From Accumulibacter jenkinsii (lineage in GTDB: Bacteria; Pseudomonadota; Gammaproteobacteria; Burkholderiales; Rhodocyclaceae): 64,000 nucleotides of DNA. Under the pieces are notes generated by a model. The model was given only the letters and a program-made list of their open reading frames with translations, was not told the DNA's origin and did no database searches. Below, piece by piece: positions 26,021 through 35,417 of the stretch. Both the position numbers and the translations under genes were made by a program. Numbering within the stretch: position 1 is the stretch's first letter; each line of letters begins with the position of its first letter. Where the stretch lies: contig JAZKUF010000001.1 of NCBI GenBank assembly GCA_036625225.1, positions 1,612,001 to 1,676,000 on the forward strand, written 5' to 3'.

Positions 26021-27151
26021 TCAGCTGTCGATGAGAATTCGCAGCATCCGGCGAAGCGGCTCGGCCGCTCCCCACAATAATTGATCACCGACCGTGAAAG
26101 CAGCGAGATACTCGGGGCCCATCGCAAGCTTGTGCAGACGACCAACCGGGACCACCAGGGTACCGGTGACCGCAGCCGGCGTCAGTTCACGTTCGCTGAC
26201 CTCGCGTTCATTGGCCACCACCCTGACCCATGGGTTCGCCTGCGCCAGGAGGTCGGCAACCTCGTCGACCGGCACGTCGCGCTTGAGCTTGATGGTCAGG
26301 CCCTGCGAATGGCAGCGCATGGCCCCGATGCGGACGCACAGGCCATCGACCGGAATGCTGCCGGGCTGGCGGAAGGCCGGCCGGCCGAGAATCTTGTTGC
26401 ACTCGGCGCCGCCCTTCCATTCTTCTTTCGACTGGCCGTCGTCGACCGGCACGTCGATCCAGGGGATCAGGCTGCCGGCGAGCGCGGTATGGCGGAAATT
26501 GCGGCTCGGAAAATCGGCTGCACGCATGGTCTGCGCTACCTTGCGGTCGATGTCGAGGATGGCCGAAGCCGGATCGGCCAGTTCCTGCGCGACCGCACCG
26601 TGCAGCGCCCCCATCTGCTGCAGCAGCTCGCGCATGTTCTGCGCGCCGGCGCCCGAAGCCGCCTGGTAGGTCATGGCGCTGACCCACTCGACGAGGTCGT
26701 GCCGGAAGAGCCCACCGATCGCCATCAGCATCAGCGACACCGTGCAGTTACCACCGATCCAGTTCCGCCCTCCCCGGCTCAGCGCCGCCTTGATCACGTC
26801 GAGATTGACCGGGTCGAGAATGATCACTGCGTCATCGTGCATGCGCAGGGTGGACGCGGCATCGATCCAGTGTCCCTGCCAGCCGGCGGCACGCAGCCGC
26901 GGAAAGACGTCCCGGGTGTAGTCGCCGCCCTGACAGCTGATGATGATTTCCATGCGGCCGAGGGCGGCAATCGACATCGCGTCCGCAAGGTCGCCGGTTT
27001 CCTTGCCGGCGACTACCGGCGCCTTGCCCCCGACCGCCGAAGTCGAGAAAAAGAACGGCTCGACATGTTCGAAATCGCCCTCTTCGAGCATCCGCTGCAG
27101 CAGGACGGAGCCCACCATGCCGCGCCAGCCAACCAGACCAAGCTTCCTCAT
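26021..27151 (-). CDS. asd: Aspartate-semialdehyde dehydrogenase
   Basis: Makes aspartate semialdehyde for lysine, threonine, methionine and diaminopimelate. The 376-residue product has the NADP site KLGLVGWRGMVGSVL at the start, the catalytic Cys in GGNCTVSLM near residue 136 and the QAASGAGAQNM motif. Length and sequence match the Gram-negative class rather than the shorter Gram-positive class. It follows leuB by 17 bases, the usual betaproteobacterial order. Confidence 0.97.
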   Translation of the reverse strand: MRKLGLVGWRGMVGSVLLQRMLEEGDFEHVEPFFFSTSAVGGKAPVVAGKETGDLADAMSIAALGRMEIIISCQGGDYTRDVFPRLRAAGWQGHWIDAASTLRMHDDAVIILDPVNLDVIKAALSRGGRNWIGGNCTVSLMLMAIGGLFRHDLVEWVSAMTYQAASGAGAQNMRELLQQMGALHGAVAQELADPASAILDIDRKVAQTMRAADFPSRNFRHTALAGSLIPWIDVPVDDGQSKEEWKGGAECNKILGRPAFRQPGSIPVDGLCVRIGAMRCHSQGLTIKLKRDVPVDEVADLLAQANPWVRVVANEREVSERELTPAAVTGTLVVPVGRLHKLAMGPEYLAAFTVGDQLLWGAAEPLRRMLRILIDS

Positions 27152-27168
27152 TCACTCACCTTTTTCGA

Positions 27169-28242
27169 TTATTTGCCGCGAATCGCCGCCAGAACCGCGT
27201 CGCCCATAGCCCGGGTGCCGACTTCCAGCGTCCCCGGCTGGTGGATGTCGGCCGTGCGGTAGCCCTGCTCAAGCACCTTCCTGACCGCGTTCTCGATCCG
27301 CACGGCGGCCGGCTCGTCGGCAAACGTGTAGCGCATCATCATCGCCAGGGAGAGAATGGTCGCCAGCGGATTGGCCACGCCGCGACCCGCGATATCCGGC
27401 GCCGAACCATGGCAGGGCTCGTACAGGCCCTTGTTGCTGGCATCCAGCGAAGCCGAGGGCAGCATGCCGATCGAGCCGGTGAGCATCGCCGCCTCGTCCG
27501 AGAGGATGTCGCCAAACATGTTGCCGGTCACCAGCACGTCGAACTGCTTCGGGTCACGCACCAGCTGCATCGCCGCATTGTCCACCAGCATGTGGCTGAG
27601 TTCGACGTCCGGGTAGTCGGCCGCCGTCTCGCTGGCCACATCGCGCCAGAGCTGGGTGGTCTCGAGAACGTTCATCTTGTCGACCGAGCAGAGCTTGCGC
27701 TGACGCTTGCGAGCCGCTTCGAAAGCGACCCGCAGGATGCGGCGAATCTCGCTCTCCCTGTAGTGCATGGTGTTGAAGCCGACACGCTCCTGACGGCCAT
27801 CGATCACCCGCAGTTCGATGCCGCGCGGCTGGCCAAAATAGATATCGCCGGTCAACTCGCGGACGATCAGGATATCCAGACCGGCAACCACTTCGGGCTT
27901 GAGCGACGAAGCGTTGGCCAGTTCCGGGTAGAGGATGGCCGGGCGCAGGTTGGCAAACAGGCCGAGCTGCTGGCGGATGCCGAGGAGCCCCCGTTCCGGC
28001 CGCTGGGCACGCGGCAGACTGTCCCACTGCGGGCCGCCGACTGCCCCCAGCAAGACCGCATCGGCCTGCTGCGCGAGACGTTGTGTTGCCTCCGGGTAAG
28101 GTTCGCCGGTCGCGTCGACGGCGCAGCCGCCGAGCAGGCCCGGCTCGATCTCGCAGTTGACCTCGAGCGCCTGCAGCACCCGCAGCGCTTCGGCGACGAT
28201 TTCGGGGCCAATCCCGTCTCCGGGGAGAAGACAAATCTTCAT
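27169..28242 (-). CDS. leuB: 3-isopropylmalate dehydrogenase
   Basis: NAD-dependent oxidative decarboxylation in leucine synthesis. The 357-residue product has PGDGIGPEIVAEALRVLQ at the N-terminus, the substrate arginines in RPAILYPELAN and RELTGDIYFGQPRG, and the metal-binding DILSDEAAMLTGSIGMLPSA segment. It starts 9 bases after leuD within a leuC-leuD-leuB operon. Confidence 0.98.
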   Translation of the reverse strand: MKICLLPGDGIGPEIVAEALRVLQALEVNCEIEPGLLGGCAVDATGEPYPEATQRLAQQADAVLLGAVGGPQWDSLPRAQRPERGLLGIRQQLGLFANLRPAILYPELANASSLKPEVVAGLDILIVRELTGDIYFGQPRGIELRVIDGRQERVGFNTMHYRESEIRRILRVAFEAARKRQRKLCSVDKMNVLETTQLWRDVASETAADYPDVELSHMLVDNAAMQLVRDPKQFDVLVTGNMFGDILSDEAAMLTGSIGMLPSASLDASNKGLYEPCHGSAPDIAGRGVANPLATILSLAMMMRYTFADEPAAVRIENAVRKVLEQGYRTADIHQPGTLEVGTRAMGDAVLAAIRGK

Positions 28243-28251
28243 GCTGATCCT

Positions 28252-28890
28252 TCAGGCGAATAGCCAGGGCTGCTCGATCCGGCGCTTTTCTTCAAAGGCC
28301 CTGATCTGCTCGGCGTGACGCAAGGTCAGCCCGATGTCGTCCCAACCGTTGAGCAGACACTCCCGGCGGAAGGGATCGACGACGAAAGCCAGAGCGCGGC
28401 CATCTGGACGGACCACCTGCTGCGCTTCCAGGTCGACCAGCAGCCGGTAACCCGGCGTCGCCTCGACGAGGGCAAACAGGGCATCGACTTCGGCCACCGG
28501 CAGAACGATCGGCAGGATGCCGTTCTTGAAGCAGTTGTTGAAGAAGATGTCGGCGAAGCTGTCGCCGATCAGGGCGCGAAAGCCGAAGTCGAGCAAGGCC
28601 CAGGGCGCGTGTTCGCGCGAGCTGCCACAGCCGAAATTCTTGCGCGTGAGGAGAATCTGCGCGCCGCGATAGCGCGGCTGATTGAGCACGAAATCCGGGT
28701 TCTGCGGCCGCTGCGAGTTGTCGATACCCGGCTCGCCGACGTCCAGATAGCGCCATTCGTCAAACAGATTCGGACCAAATCCCGAACGTCGGATCGACTT
28801 CAGGAACTGCTTCGGAATGATCGCATCGGTGTCGACGTTGGCGCGGTCGAGCGGCGCCACGAGTCCTTCAAGACGAACGAACTTGTCCAT
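28252..28890 (-). CDS. leuD: 3-isopropylmalate dehydratase small subunit
   Basis: Small subunit of isopropylmalate isomerase. The 212-residue product begins MDKFVRLEGLVAPLDRANVD and shows the swivelling-domain motif NFGCGSSREHAPWAL near residue 80. ATG at 28890 lies within the end of leuC (23-base overlap), so translation of the two subunits is coupled. The entericidin-type small gene often found between leuC and leuD in betaproteobacteria is absent. Confidence 0.97.
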   Translation of the reverse strand: MDKFVRLEGLVAPLDRANVDTDAIIPKQFLKSIRRSGFGPNLFDEWRYLDVGEPGIDNSQRPQNPDFVLNQPRYRGAQILLTRKNFGCGSSREHAPWALLDFGFRALIGDSFADIFFNNCFKNGILPIVLPVAEVDALFALVEATPGYRLLVDLEAQQVVRPDGRALAFVVDPFRRECLLNGWDDIGLTLRHAEQIRAFEEKRRIEQPWLFA

Positions 28891-30307
28891 GCTCCTCCTT
28901 CCGCAGCCACTCGCCGACATCGCAGAAATGCCCGGCAATCGCCGCCGCGGCCGCCATTTCCGGGCTCACCAGGTGAGTCCGGCCGCCGGCGCCCTGGCGC
29001 CCCTCGAAGTTGCGATTCGAGGTCGACGCGCAGCGCTCGCCGGCTTCGAGCCGATCGGCATTCATCGCCAGGCACATCGAGCAGCCCGGCTCGCGCCATT
29101 CGAAACCGGCCGTCCGGAAAATCTCGTCGAGACCCTCGCGCTCGGCCTGCCGCTTGACCAGCCCCGAACCGGGGACGACCAGTGCCAGCCGGATGCTGCT
29201 CGCCACTCGCCGGCCACGGACGACGTGCGCAGCGGCCCGCAGGTCCTCGATGCGCGAGTTGGTACATGAACCGATGAAGATCTTGTCAAGCCCGATTTCG
29301 CGGATCGGCTGGCCAGCCCGCAGGCCCATGTAGGAGAGGGCCCGCTGCATGCCTTCGCGCTTCACCGGATCGGCTTCGCCCGCCGGATCGGGAACGCAGC
29401 CATCGACCGCGACCACCATCTCGGGCGAGGTCCCCCAGGTGACCTGCGGCCGAATCGTCTCCGCGGCGAGTTCGACGACGCGGTCAAAGGGCGCGTCGTC
29501 ATCGCTGTGGAGCTTCCGCCAGCAGGCGACGGCGAGTTCCCACTGCGCCCCGCCGGGGGCGAAGGGCCGCCCCTGCAGGTAATCGATCGTCACCTGATCG
29601 ACCGCGATCAGGCCGAAGCGCGCGCCGGCTTCGATGGCCATGTTGCAGATCGTCATGCGGCCTTCCATCGACAGGCGACGAATCGTGCTGCCGGCAAACT
29701 CGATGGCATAGCCGGTACCGCCGGCGGTGCCGATGCGGCCGATGATCGCGAGCGCCACATCCTTGGCCGTCACACCCGGGCCGAGTTCCCCCTCGACGCG
29801 CAGCAGCATGGTCTTCGAGCGGGTCTGCAGCAGGCATTGCGTGGCCAGCACGTGCTCGACCTCGGACGTGCCGATGCCCTGGGCGAGGCAGGCGAAAGCG
29901 CCGTGCGTACTGGTGTGCGAGTCACCGCAGACGACCGTCATGCCAGGCAGCGTGGCGCCGCTTTCCGGACCGATGACGTGCACGATCCCTTGGCGCGGGT
30001 CCCTGAAAGGGAAATAGGCGAGCGCGCCGACTTCACGGATGTTGGCGTCCAGCGTCTCGACCTGCAGACGCGAAACCGGATCTTCGATCCCGCGATGCCA
30101 ATGATCGGTGGGCGTATTATGGTCGGCGGTGGCGACGATCGACGACACCCGCCACGGCTTGCGCCCCGCGAGCCGCAGACCCTCGAAAGCCTGCGGGCTG
30201 GTCACCTCGTGCACCAGATGGCGGTCGACATAGATCAGCGCAGTGCCATCGGCTTGCTGATGGACTACGTGCTCCTGCCAAAGCTTTTCGTACAAGGTTT
30301 GCGGCAT
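28868..30307 (-). CDS. leuC: 3-isopropylmalate dehydratase large subunit
   Basis: Aconitase-type iron-sulfur enzyme that isomerises isopropylmalate. The 479-residue product begins MPQTLYEKLWQEHVV and has the cluster-binding Cys in FIGSCTNSRIEDL and CSMCLAMN, plus VCGDSHTSTHGAFG-like stretches. The gene opens the leuCDB-asd cluster. The 98 bases upstream, before the M48 gene end, must hold its promoter if it is not read through; no convincing hexamers were found. Confidence 0.98.
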   Translation of the reverse strand: MPQTLYEKLWQEHVVHQQADGTALIYVDRHLVHEVTSPQAFEGLRLAGRKPWRVSSIVATADHNTPTDHWHRGIEDPVSRLQVETLDANIREVGALAYFPFRDPRQGIVHVIGPESGATLPGMTVVCGDSHTSTHGAFACLAQGIGTSEVEHVLATQCLLQTRSKTMLLRVEGELGPGVTAKDVALAIIGRIGTAGGTGYAIEFAGSTIRRLSMEGRMTICNMAIEAGARFGLIAVDQVTIDYLQGRPFAPGGAQWELAVACWRKLHSDDDAPFDRVVELAAETIRPQVTWGTSPEMVVAVDGCVPDPAGEADPVKREGMQRALSYMGLRAGQPIREIGLDKIFIGSCTNSRIEDLRAAAHVVRGRRVASSIRLALVVPGSGLVKRQAEREGLDEIFRTAGFEWREPGCSMCLAMNADRLEAGERCASTSNRNFEGRQGAGGRTHLVSPEMAAAAAIAGHFCDVGEWLRKEEHGQVRSS

Positions 30308-30405
30308 GGCTGGTCTATCCGTCGAGTATCGGCCCCATGGGCAGCATGAAGGAGCAGATTATGTCACACTGCCAGCGCCGCTGTCAGTGTCGCGGTGACG
30401 GTCCC

Positions 30406-31248
30406 TCAGGGAGGTCGGCGGGCCGCGGCATAAAGCGGCTGCACGCGTTCGGCGTAGATGGCGAGGTCGGCGATGCGCGCCGCGTGCGACGGATGGGTCG
30501 AGAGCCATTGTGGCGGCTGTCCGCCCACCTTGCGCCCCATTTTCTCCCACAGGGTGACCGCGGCCGCCGGATCATAACCGCTGCGTGCCGCCAGTTCGAC
30601 GCCGATGCGGTCCGCTTCCTGCTCCATCTGGCGCGAGTTGGGGCGCATGAAGGCAAGATCGCCGACGGTGCCGAGCATGCCCTGCCCGAGCTGCGCATCG
30701 ACCCCGAAATAGGCGCCGATCAAGGCCCCGCCAATCGCTGCCGCAGCATTTACACCGGCCGCCTGGCCGGCCTTTTCGCGACCGTGCTCGCGCAGCGCAT
30801 GCGCGATCTCGTGCGCCATCACCGCGGCAAGCTGGTCATCGGTGAGCTGCAGCTGCTCGATCAGACCGGTGTAGACGGCGATCTTGCCGCCCGGCATGCA
30901 CCAGGCATTGAGTTCCTGCGAACTGATGACGTTGATTTCCCAGCGCCAGTTCGGGGCGTCGCTGCGAAAGGTTGCCGTTGCCGGAATCAGGCGGCCGGCG
31001 ACCTTGCGCACGCGGGCGACTTGCTGCGGGTCTCGATTGAGCAGATTCCTGCGCTGTGCCTCGCGCAGGGTTTGCTGGTAGGCCTCGGCAGCGGCGCGAT
31101 TGACCTCGGTCGACGAGACGAGCATGGTCTGCCCGCGATCGACGCCAACCTTGCCGCCGGCAGTGGTTTGGGTGGTCGCGCAGCCAACGGTCAGCATTGC
31201 GGTGAGCACGGCCAGCCCGAAATGCCGCAGGTCAAGTGAGTGGCGCAT
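30406..31248 (-). CDS. M48 family metalloprotease lipoprotein
   Basis: A 280-residue envelope protease. The chosen start gives a lipoprotein signal with lipobox LTVGC (Cys23). The M48 zinc site HEIAHALREH lies in the middle and the third ligand in EQEADRIGVELAARSGYDP. It resembles E. coli LoiP/YcaL, which act in outer membrane quality control. ATG at 31248 is preferred because AGGAG lies about 9 bases upstream, but that ribosome site overlaps another in-frame ATG at 31263, which overlaps the stop of the upstream MFS gene by 4 bases (ATGA); either could be used. Confidence 0.88.
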   Translation of the reverse strand: MRHSLDLRHFGLAVLTAMLTVGCATTQTTAGGKVGVDRGQTMLVSSTEVNRAAAEAYQQTLREAQRRNLLNRDPQQVARVRKVAGRLIPATATFRSDAPNWRWEINVISSQELNAWCMPGGKIAVYTGLIEQLQLTDDQLAAVMAHEIAHALREHGREKAGQAAGVNAAAAIGGALIGAYFGVDAQLGQGMLGTVGDLAFMRPNSRQMEQEADRIGVELAARSGYDPAAAVTLWEKMGRKVGGQPPQWLSTHPSHAARIADLAIYAERVQPLYAAARRPP

Positions 31249-31259
31249 CGAGCGGCTCC

Positions 31260-32456
31260 TCATGAGTGCGAACCATCAGTCACGCGCAAGGGGTCAGCAA
31301 CGCCCGATCCATCGAGATCCGTCCGGTCAACCCAGCGCGCAACCAGGAACATGCCGACCAGCGCAAAAGCCGAGCTGAGGGTGAAGGTCGGCGCGGCGCC
31401 CCAGCGGTCCCAGCTCCAGCCACTGAGCAGACTGCCCACCAGCCCTCCGGCACCAAACGAGATACTGGAATACAGAGCCTGCCCGCGGACCTGGCAGCGA
31501 CCCGGGAACCAGCGATTGATGGCGGCAATCGCTGCCGCATGATAGGCACCAAAGGTCAGCCCATGCAACAGTTGGGCGAAGAAGATCAGCGCTGGCCAGT
31601 CGACGCCCCAGCCGATGATCAGGAAGCGCAGCACTGCCGCGGCAAAACTGGCCAGCAGAATCGTTCGCAGGCCGAAGCGGTGCAGCAGGGGGACCATGAA
31701 GAAGAAGACCAGGATCTCGGCGACGACGCCGAGCGACCACAGGCAGCCGACCACAAAGGTGCCGTAACCATGATTGGCGAGATGGATCGAGTAGAAGACA
31801 TAGAGCGCACCGTGCGCCGCCGACATCACGAAGCAGGCGGCAAACAGCGCCCGGACGCGCATCTGGCGCACAATCGTGCCGACCGGCAGTTCTTCGTCGA
31901 CCAGCGGCTGCGACGGTGCTTCGGGAACGGCGAGCGCGTAGCCCAGAATGCCGATCAAGGTGGCGACGATCACCCACAGCAGACTCGGCAGCGGCAGCCG
32001 GTCGAGCACGGCGCCGGTGCCCATCACCGCGACGATGAAGCCGATCGACCCCCACAGCCGGATGCGGCTGTAACGTGCCGGGTCGGCGCGCAGATGGTCG
32101 AAGGTGACGGTCTCGACGAGCGGCAGCGACCCGCTCCAGAAGAAAGCGAGCAGCGCCATCGCGACGAGCATCGTGGCGAAGGTCTGGACGACGAAGAAAG
32201 TCGAAAAACCGACCAGGCTGAGCATCGCCGCCAGGCGAACGACGGTCACTCGCTGTCCGAGTCGATCGGCCAGCGCGCCCCAGACATAGGGCGCCAGCAG
32301 ACGCATCAACTGCATCTGCGACATCAGCAGGCCGATGTCCCAGGCCGAGAACGACAGCGACTGGAGATAGAGACCGAAATAGGGCGAAAAAGCCCCGATG
32401 AAGGCGAAATAGAAAAAATAGTAGCCGGAGAGGCGCCAATAAGGCAGCGTATGCAT
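31260..32456 (-). CDS. MFS transporter, HcaT-like
   Basis: A 398-residue protein with twelve predicted membrane helices. The opening YWRLSGYYFFYFAFIGAFSPYFGLYL and the repeated loop GALADRLGQR near residue 60 match the phenylpropionate/nucleoside-type MFS subfamily (HcaT-like). The substrate cannot be told from sequence. It overlaps the M48 protease gene by 4 bases, so they form a two-gene unit; this pairing is more likely transcriptional convenience than a shared pathway. Confidence 0.85.
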   Translation of the reverse strand: MHTLPYWRLSGYYFFYFAFIGAFSPYFGLYLQSLSFSAWDIGLLMSQMQLMRLLAPYVWGALADRLGQRVTVVRLAAMLSLVGFSTFFVVQTFATMLVAMALLAFFWSGSLPLVETVTFDHLRADPARYSRIRLWGSIGFIVAVMGTGAVLDRLPLPSLLWVIVATLIGILGYALAVPEAPSQPLVDEELPVGTIVRQMRVRALFAACFVMSAAHGALYVFYSIHLANHGYGTFVVGCLWSLGVVAEILVFFFMVPLLHRFGLRTILLASFAAAVLRFLIIGWGVDWPALIFFAQLLHGLTFGAYHAAAIAAINRWFPGRCQVRGQALYSSISFGAGGLVGSLLSGWSWDRWGAAPTFTLSSAFALVGMFLVARWVDRTDLDGSGVADPLRVTDGSHS

Positions 32457-32509
32457 CCGGCAATTCTACTGGATGCACCTGCGCGGCCGGCAAGAATGCA
32501 ATCAGTCGA

Positions 32510-32761
32510 TCAGTCGCCGTTCCTGGAAGCGACCAGCATGCGGTACATCTGATCCTTGAGCCAGACGCGCTGCTTCTTCATGTTCTCGATGGTGAAGTCG
32601 TCGACCGGCAGGTCTTCTTCTTCGAGACGCTCGACCTCCCGGGTCAGGCGATGGTATTCGTCGTACAGATGGCCAAACTGCTCGCTCGAGGTTTTCAGCG
32701 AGTCAATGTAGTCCAGATACTCGGGAAAGTCATGATGCAGGTCGTGATGCTCAACGTACAT
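32510..32761 (-). CDS. DUF465 (YdcH-like) small protein
   Basis: An 83-residue, highly charged helical protein. The C-terminal half with HLYDEYHRLTREVERLEE and MKKQRVWLKDQMYRML matches the DUF465/YdcH family, short coiled-coil proteins of unknown role. It is flanked by aroC and the MFS gene with short gaps (79 and 53 bases). Confidence 0.85.
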   Translation of the reverse strand: MYVEHHDLHHDFPEYLDYIDSLKTSSEQFGHLYDEYHRLTREVERLEEEDLPVDDFTIENMKKQRVWLKDQMYRMLVASRNGD

Positions 32762-32840
32762 GATCGTCGCCCCTTGCTGAAACCGGCCCGCCCGATGCGC
32801 CGCCGGACAGAGCGATTATAACCATTGCCACGGCGGCCCG

Positions 32841-33941
32841 TCACGCCGGACGACCGGCAATGAGCGGAGTCGTACACACGACATCGGCGCACTGGGCGCG
32901 ATGGCGCAAGGCCTGGTCGATCAGCACCAGGGCGAGCATGGCTTCGGCGATCGGCGTCGCCCGGATGCCGACGCAGGGGTCGTGGCGACCGTGGGTTTCG
33001 ACCAGCACCGGCTGGCCATCGAGGTTCACCGAGCGGCGCGGCAGCCGGATGCTCGAGGTCGGTTTGATGGCCAGATTGACGACCACCTGCTGGCCGGTCG
33101 AAATGCCCCCGAGAATGCCTCCCGCATGGTTGCCAAGAAAGCCGTGCGGCGTCATCTCGTCGCCATGCTCGCTGCCCTTCTGCGTGACGCTGGCAAAACC
33201 GGCGCCGATCTCGACCCCCTTGACCGCGTTGATGCTCATCATCGCGTGCGCGATCTCGGCGTCGAGACGGTCATAGACCGGCTCGCCCCAGCCCGCCGGC
33301 ACGCCGGTCGCCGTGACCGTGATCTTCGCCCCGACCGAATCGCCCGATTTACGCAACTGATCCATGTAGCGTTCGAGTTCGGGAACGATCGCCGCATTCG
33401 GCGCGAAGAAGGGGTTGCCATCGATCTCGGCCAGCGCCACGAAGGGAATCTCGAGCGGGCCGAGCTGGCTCATCCAGCCGCGGATCGCAACGCCATAGCG
33501 CTCGCCCAGCCACTTGCGGGCGATCGCCCCGGCAGCGACGCGCACCGCCGTCTCGCGCGCCGACGAACGACCGCCGCCGCGATGGTCGCGAAAACCGTAC
33601 TTCTGCGTGTACACGTAATCGGCATGCCCCGGGCGAAAGGTCTCGGCGATGTTGCCGTAATCCTTGCTGCGCTGGTCCTGGTTGCGGATCAGCAGCGCGA
33701 TCGGGGAGCCCGTCGTGCGGCCGTCGAATACCCCTGAGAGTATTTCGACTTCATCCGCTTCGCGCCGCTGGGTGACATGGCGCGAGGTCCCCGGTCGGCG
33801 GCGGTCGAGTTCGACCTGGATGTCGGCGGCGCTGAGCCCAAGACCCGGCGGACAGCCATCGACGACGCAGCCGATCGCCGGCCCGTGCGACTCGCCGAAT
33901 GAAGTGACGGCAAACAGGGAGCCGATGGTGTTGCCGGACAT
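32841..33941 (-). CDS. aroC: Chorismate synthase
   Basis: Last step of the shikimate pathway, using reduced FMN to make chorismate, the precursor of tryptophan (trp genes in this window) and of para-aminobenzoate for FolP. The 366-residue product begins MSGNTIGSLFAVTSFGESHG and contains RPGHADYVYTQKYGFRDHRGGGRSSARET in scattered form, with the conserved HRGGGRSSAR signature and DPCVGIRATPIAEAM at the end. Confidence 0.98.
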   Translation of the reverse strand: MSGNTIGSLFAVTSFGESHGPAIGCVVDGCPPGLGLSAADIQVELDRRRPGTSRHVTQRREADEVEILSGVFDGRTTGSPIALLIRNQDQRSKDYGNIAETFRPGHADYVYTQKYGFRDHRGGGRSSARETAVRVAAGAIARKWLGERYGVAIRGWMSQLGPLEIPFVALAEIDGNPFFAPNAAIVPELERYMDQLRKSGDSVGAKITVTATGVPAGWGEPVYDRLDAEIAHAMMSINAVKGVEIGAGFASVTQKGSEHGDEMTPHGFLGNHAGGILGGISTGQQVVVNLAIKPTSSIRLPRRSVNLDGQPVLVETHGRHDPCVGIRATPIAEAMLALVLIDQALRHRAQCADVVCTTPLIAGRPA

Positions 33942-34033
33942 GGCGATCTCTTGAGCGTGGGAATGGGCAAGGAGTCTACCACAGCCGCCGATGCGCTCCG
34001 GCGCCGACGCGCCTCAGACCTTCCCTGCCGCTG

Positions 34034-34044
34034 GAAAACCTCCG
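34034..34044 (+). repeat. GAAAACCTCCG intergenic repeat, three copies
   Basis: The 11-mer GAAAACCTCCG occurs here, at 36433-36443 and at 39884-39894, always outside intact genes and on the same strand. Copies two and three share a longer block (AACC, then TGAAAACCTCCG); copies one and three share GAAAACCTCCGTTA and a following GTTAGCGG. One such 11-mer would not be expected three times by chance in 64 kb. It may be the core of a small dispersed element. Confidence 0.5.
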
Positions 34045-34142
34045 TTAGCGGGCGTGTCGAAGGGCTCTCGGGTCATCAACCGAGGTCTCCAGGTTCCTTC
34101 AATGTCGCCGGCGAATCAGAAACGAATGGCAGGGTTTGTCGA

Positions 34143-34772
34143 TCACTTGCGGGCAACCATCAGGAAAACGGGGTATTCGGCCGGCTCCGGGCCATCGCCC
34201 TTGGTCATGCGGAAGACGGTCGTGAAGCGAATTTCCCGGAAACCGACGGCTTCGGCCATGGCACCGAGCGCATCACGATCGAAACCGTTGTGGCCATCGA
34301 ATCCCGGTCCGTGAAAGGAACCGTCCTCGGCATCGAGATCGGCGATACAGAGATAACCGGCAGATGCCAGCAGCGAGTAGAGAATCCGCAACAGGCCACT
34401 GGTGTCCCTGATGTGATGGCAGGTCATGGCGGTGTAGATCAGATCATAGCGCTCCACCGGCAGGGGGTCGGCGACGAGATCGAGCTTGCGCGGATGCATG
34501 TTCGTGAAGCCGTTGGCGGCGACTTTCTCTTCGAGTACCGAGAGCATTCCCGCCGAGCTGTCCGCGAGCGCAATATGTCCGAGTTCGGACTGCAGGGCAA
34601 AGCTCACGAGACCCGTTCCACAGCCATATTCAAGCGCCTGCATTTGAGGCGCCAACGGCACCTCGCTGCGGATTCCTTCGGCGATCGCCAGGGCGCGGGC
34701 ACGTTTGACGGGGTCGCAGTCCCAGGTTCCGGAGATCGCGTCGAAGTGATTGGTCGAAGGTAGGGTTTCCAT
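34143..34772 (-). CDS. Class I SAM-dependent methyltransferase
   Basis: A 209-residue Rossmann methyltransferase: SAM motif I ALEYGCGTGLVSFAL near residue 52, the acidic residue in IALADSSAGML, and YDLIYTAMTCHHI (motif IV region). It is closest in look to small-molecule methyltransferases of the UbiE/Coq5 type, but the substrate is unknown. METLPSTNHFDAISGTWD at 34772 is taken as start because the open frame upstream is not family-like. No operon partner; long non-coding stretches flank it. Confidence 0.8.
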   Translation of the reverse strand: METLPSTNHFDAISGTWDCDPVKRARALAIAEGIRSEVPLAPQMQALEYGCGTGLVSFALQSELGHIALADSSAGMLSVLEEKVAANGFTNMHPRKLDLVADPLPVERYDLIYTAMTCHHIRDTSGLLRILYSLLASAGYLCIADLDAEDGSFHGPGFDGHNGFDRDALGAMAEAVGFREIRFTTVFRMTKGDGPEPAEYPVFLMVARK

Positions 34773-35417
34773 GTTTTCAGGCAGAGTGGGTTGATGGATA
34801 AGGCCGATCGACGCTGCACGGCGCAAAACGAACGTCGCCCGCACGAGGTCGCTCATCACCACAAGCCCTGCGGCGGGAGACCCCTGATGGACAGCGAAGT
34901 GAGCGTTTCCGGTTTTGCCGACCCAGGTCAGGAGGAGCGAACGCGTTGCAGCAGAAACCCCGACATCCCGAGATCCGAAGCGGCCCCTGACGGGCGTGGC
35001 CTGCCTGCTGACGACCTCGAGGGAGCGGGAATCCGGCGACACCGACGAAAGTATATGAGCCCTGGTCGAGCGGCGTCAATTCCAGGTGCTCTCCCCCTGG
35101 CTCATCGAAGGGCCACGCAAGCGCCGCCGCCTGGCTGCCCCCACGGCCGCTGCTCGCCGCCGGCCGGCCCGGCTGGAATTGGCCAGCGACCCGCCATTCG
35201 GTCACGTTAGAATGGGCGCCGGGTCTACCGTTGCCCGAAACCCCTTCACTCAGCCCACCTCGATGACCGGCAAAACGACAGCTCGAGCAAGACCCGCCCA
35301 CAAAGCTCAGGCAAGGCCGCCCACCCCGCCAGCCGCCACCGGCAGGCGGCAGCCGGAGACGCGCTGGCAGCGAACCGCGCGTTATGTCTGGGACAAAGGC
35401 GGCAGCAGGGGCGGCCG
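34773..35417. other. 645-base stretch without a supportable gene
   Basis: Both strands have open frames here but none with a ribosome site and recognisable content. The best candidate is a plus-strand frame of 52 codons from ATG at 35263 that ends at 35421 against the hydrolase gene; its product is basic and Pro/Arg-rich and has no clear ribosome site. The stretch may be decayed coding DNA, in line with the damage seen further right. Confidence 0.4.
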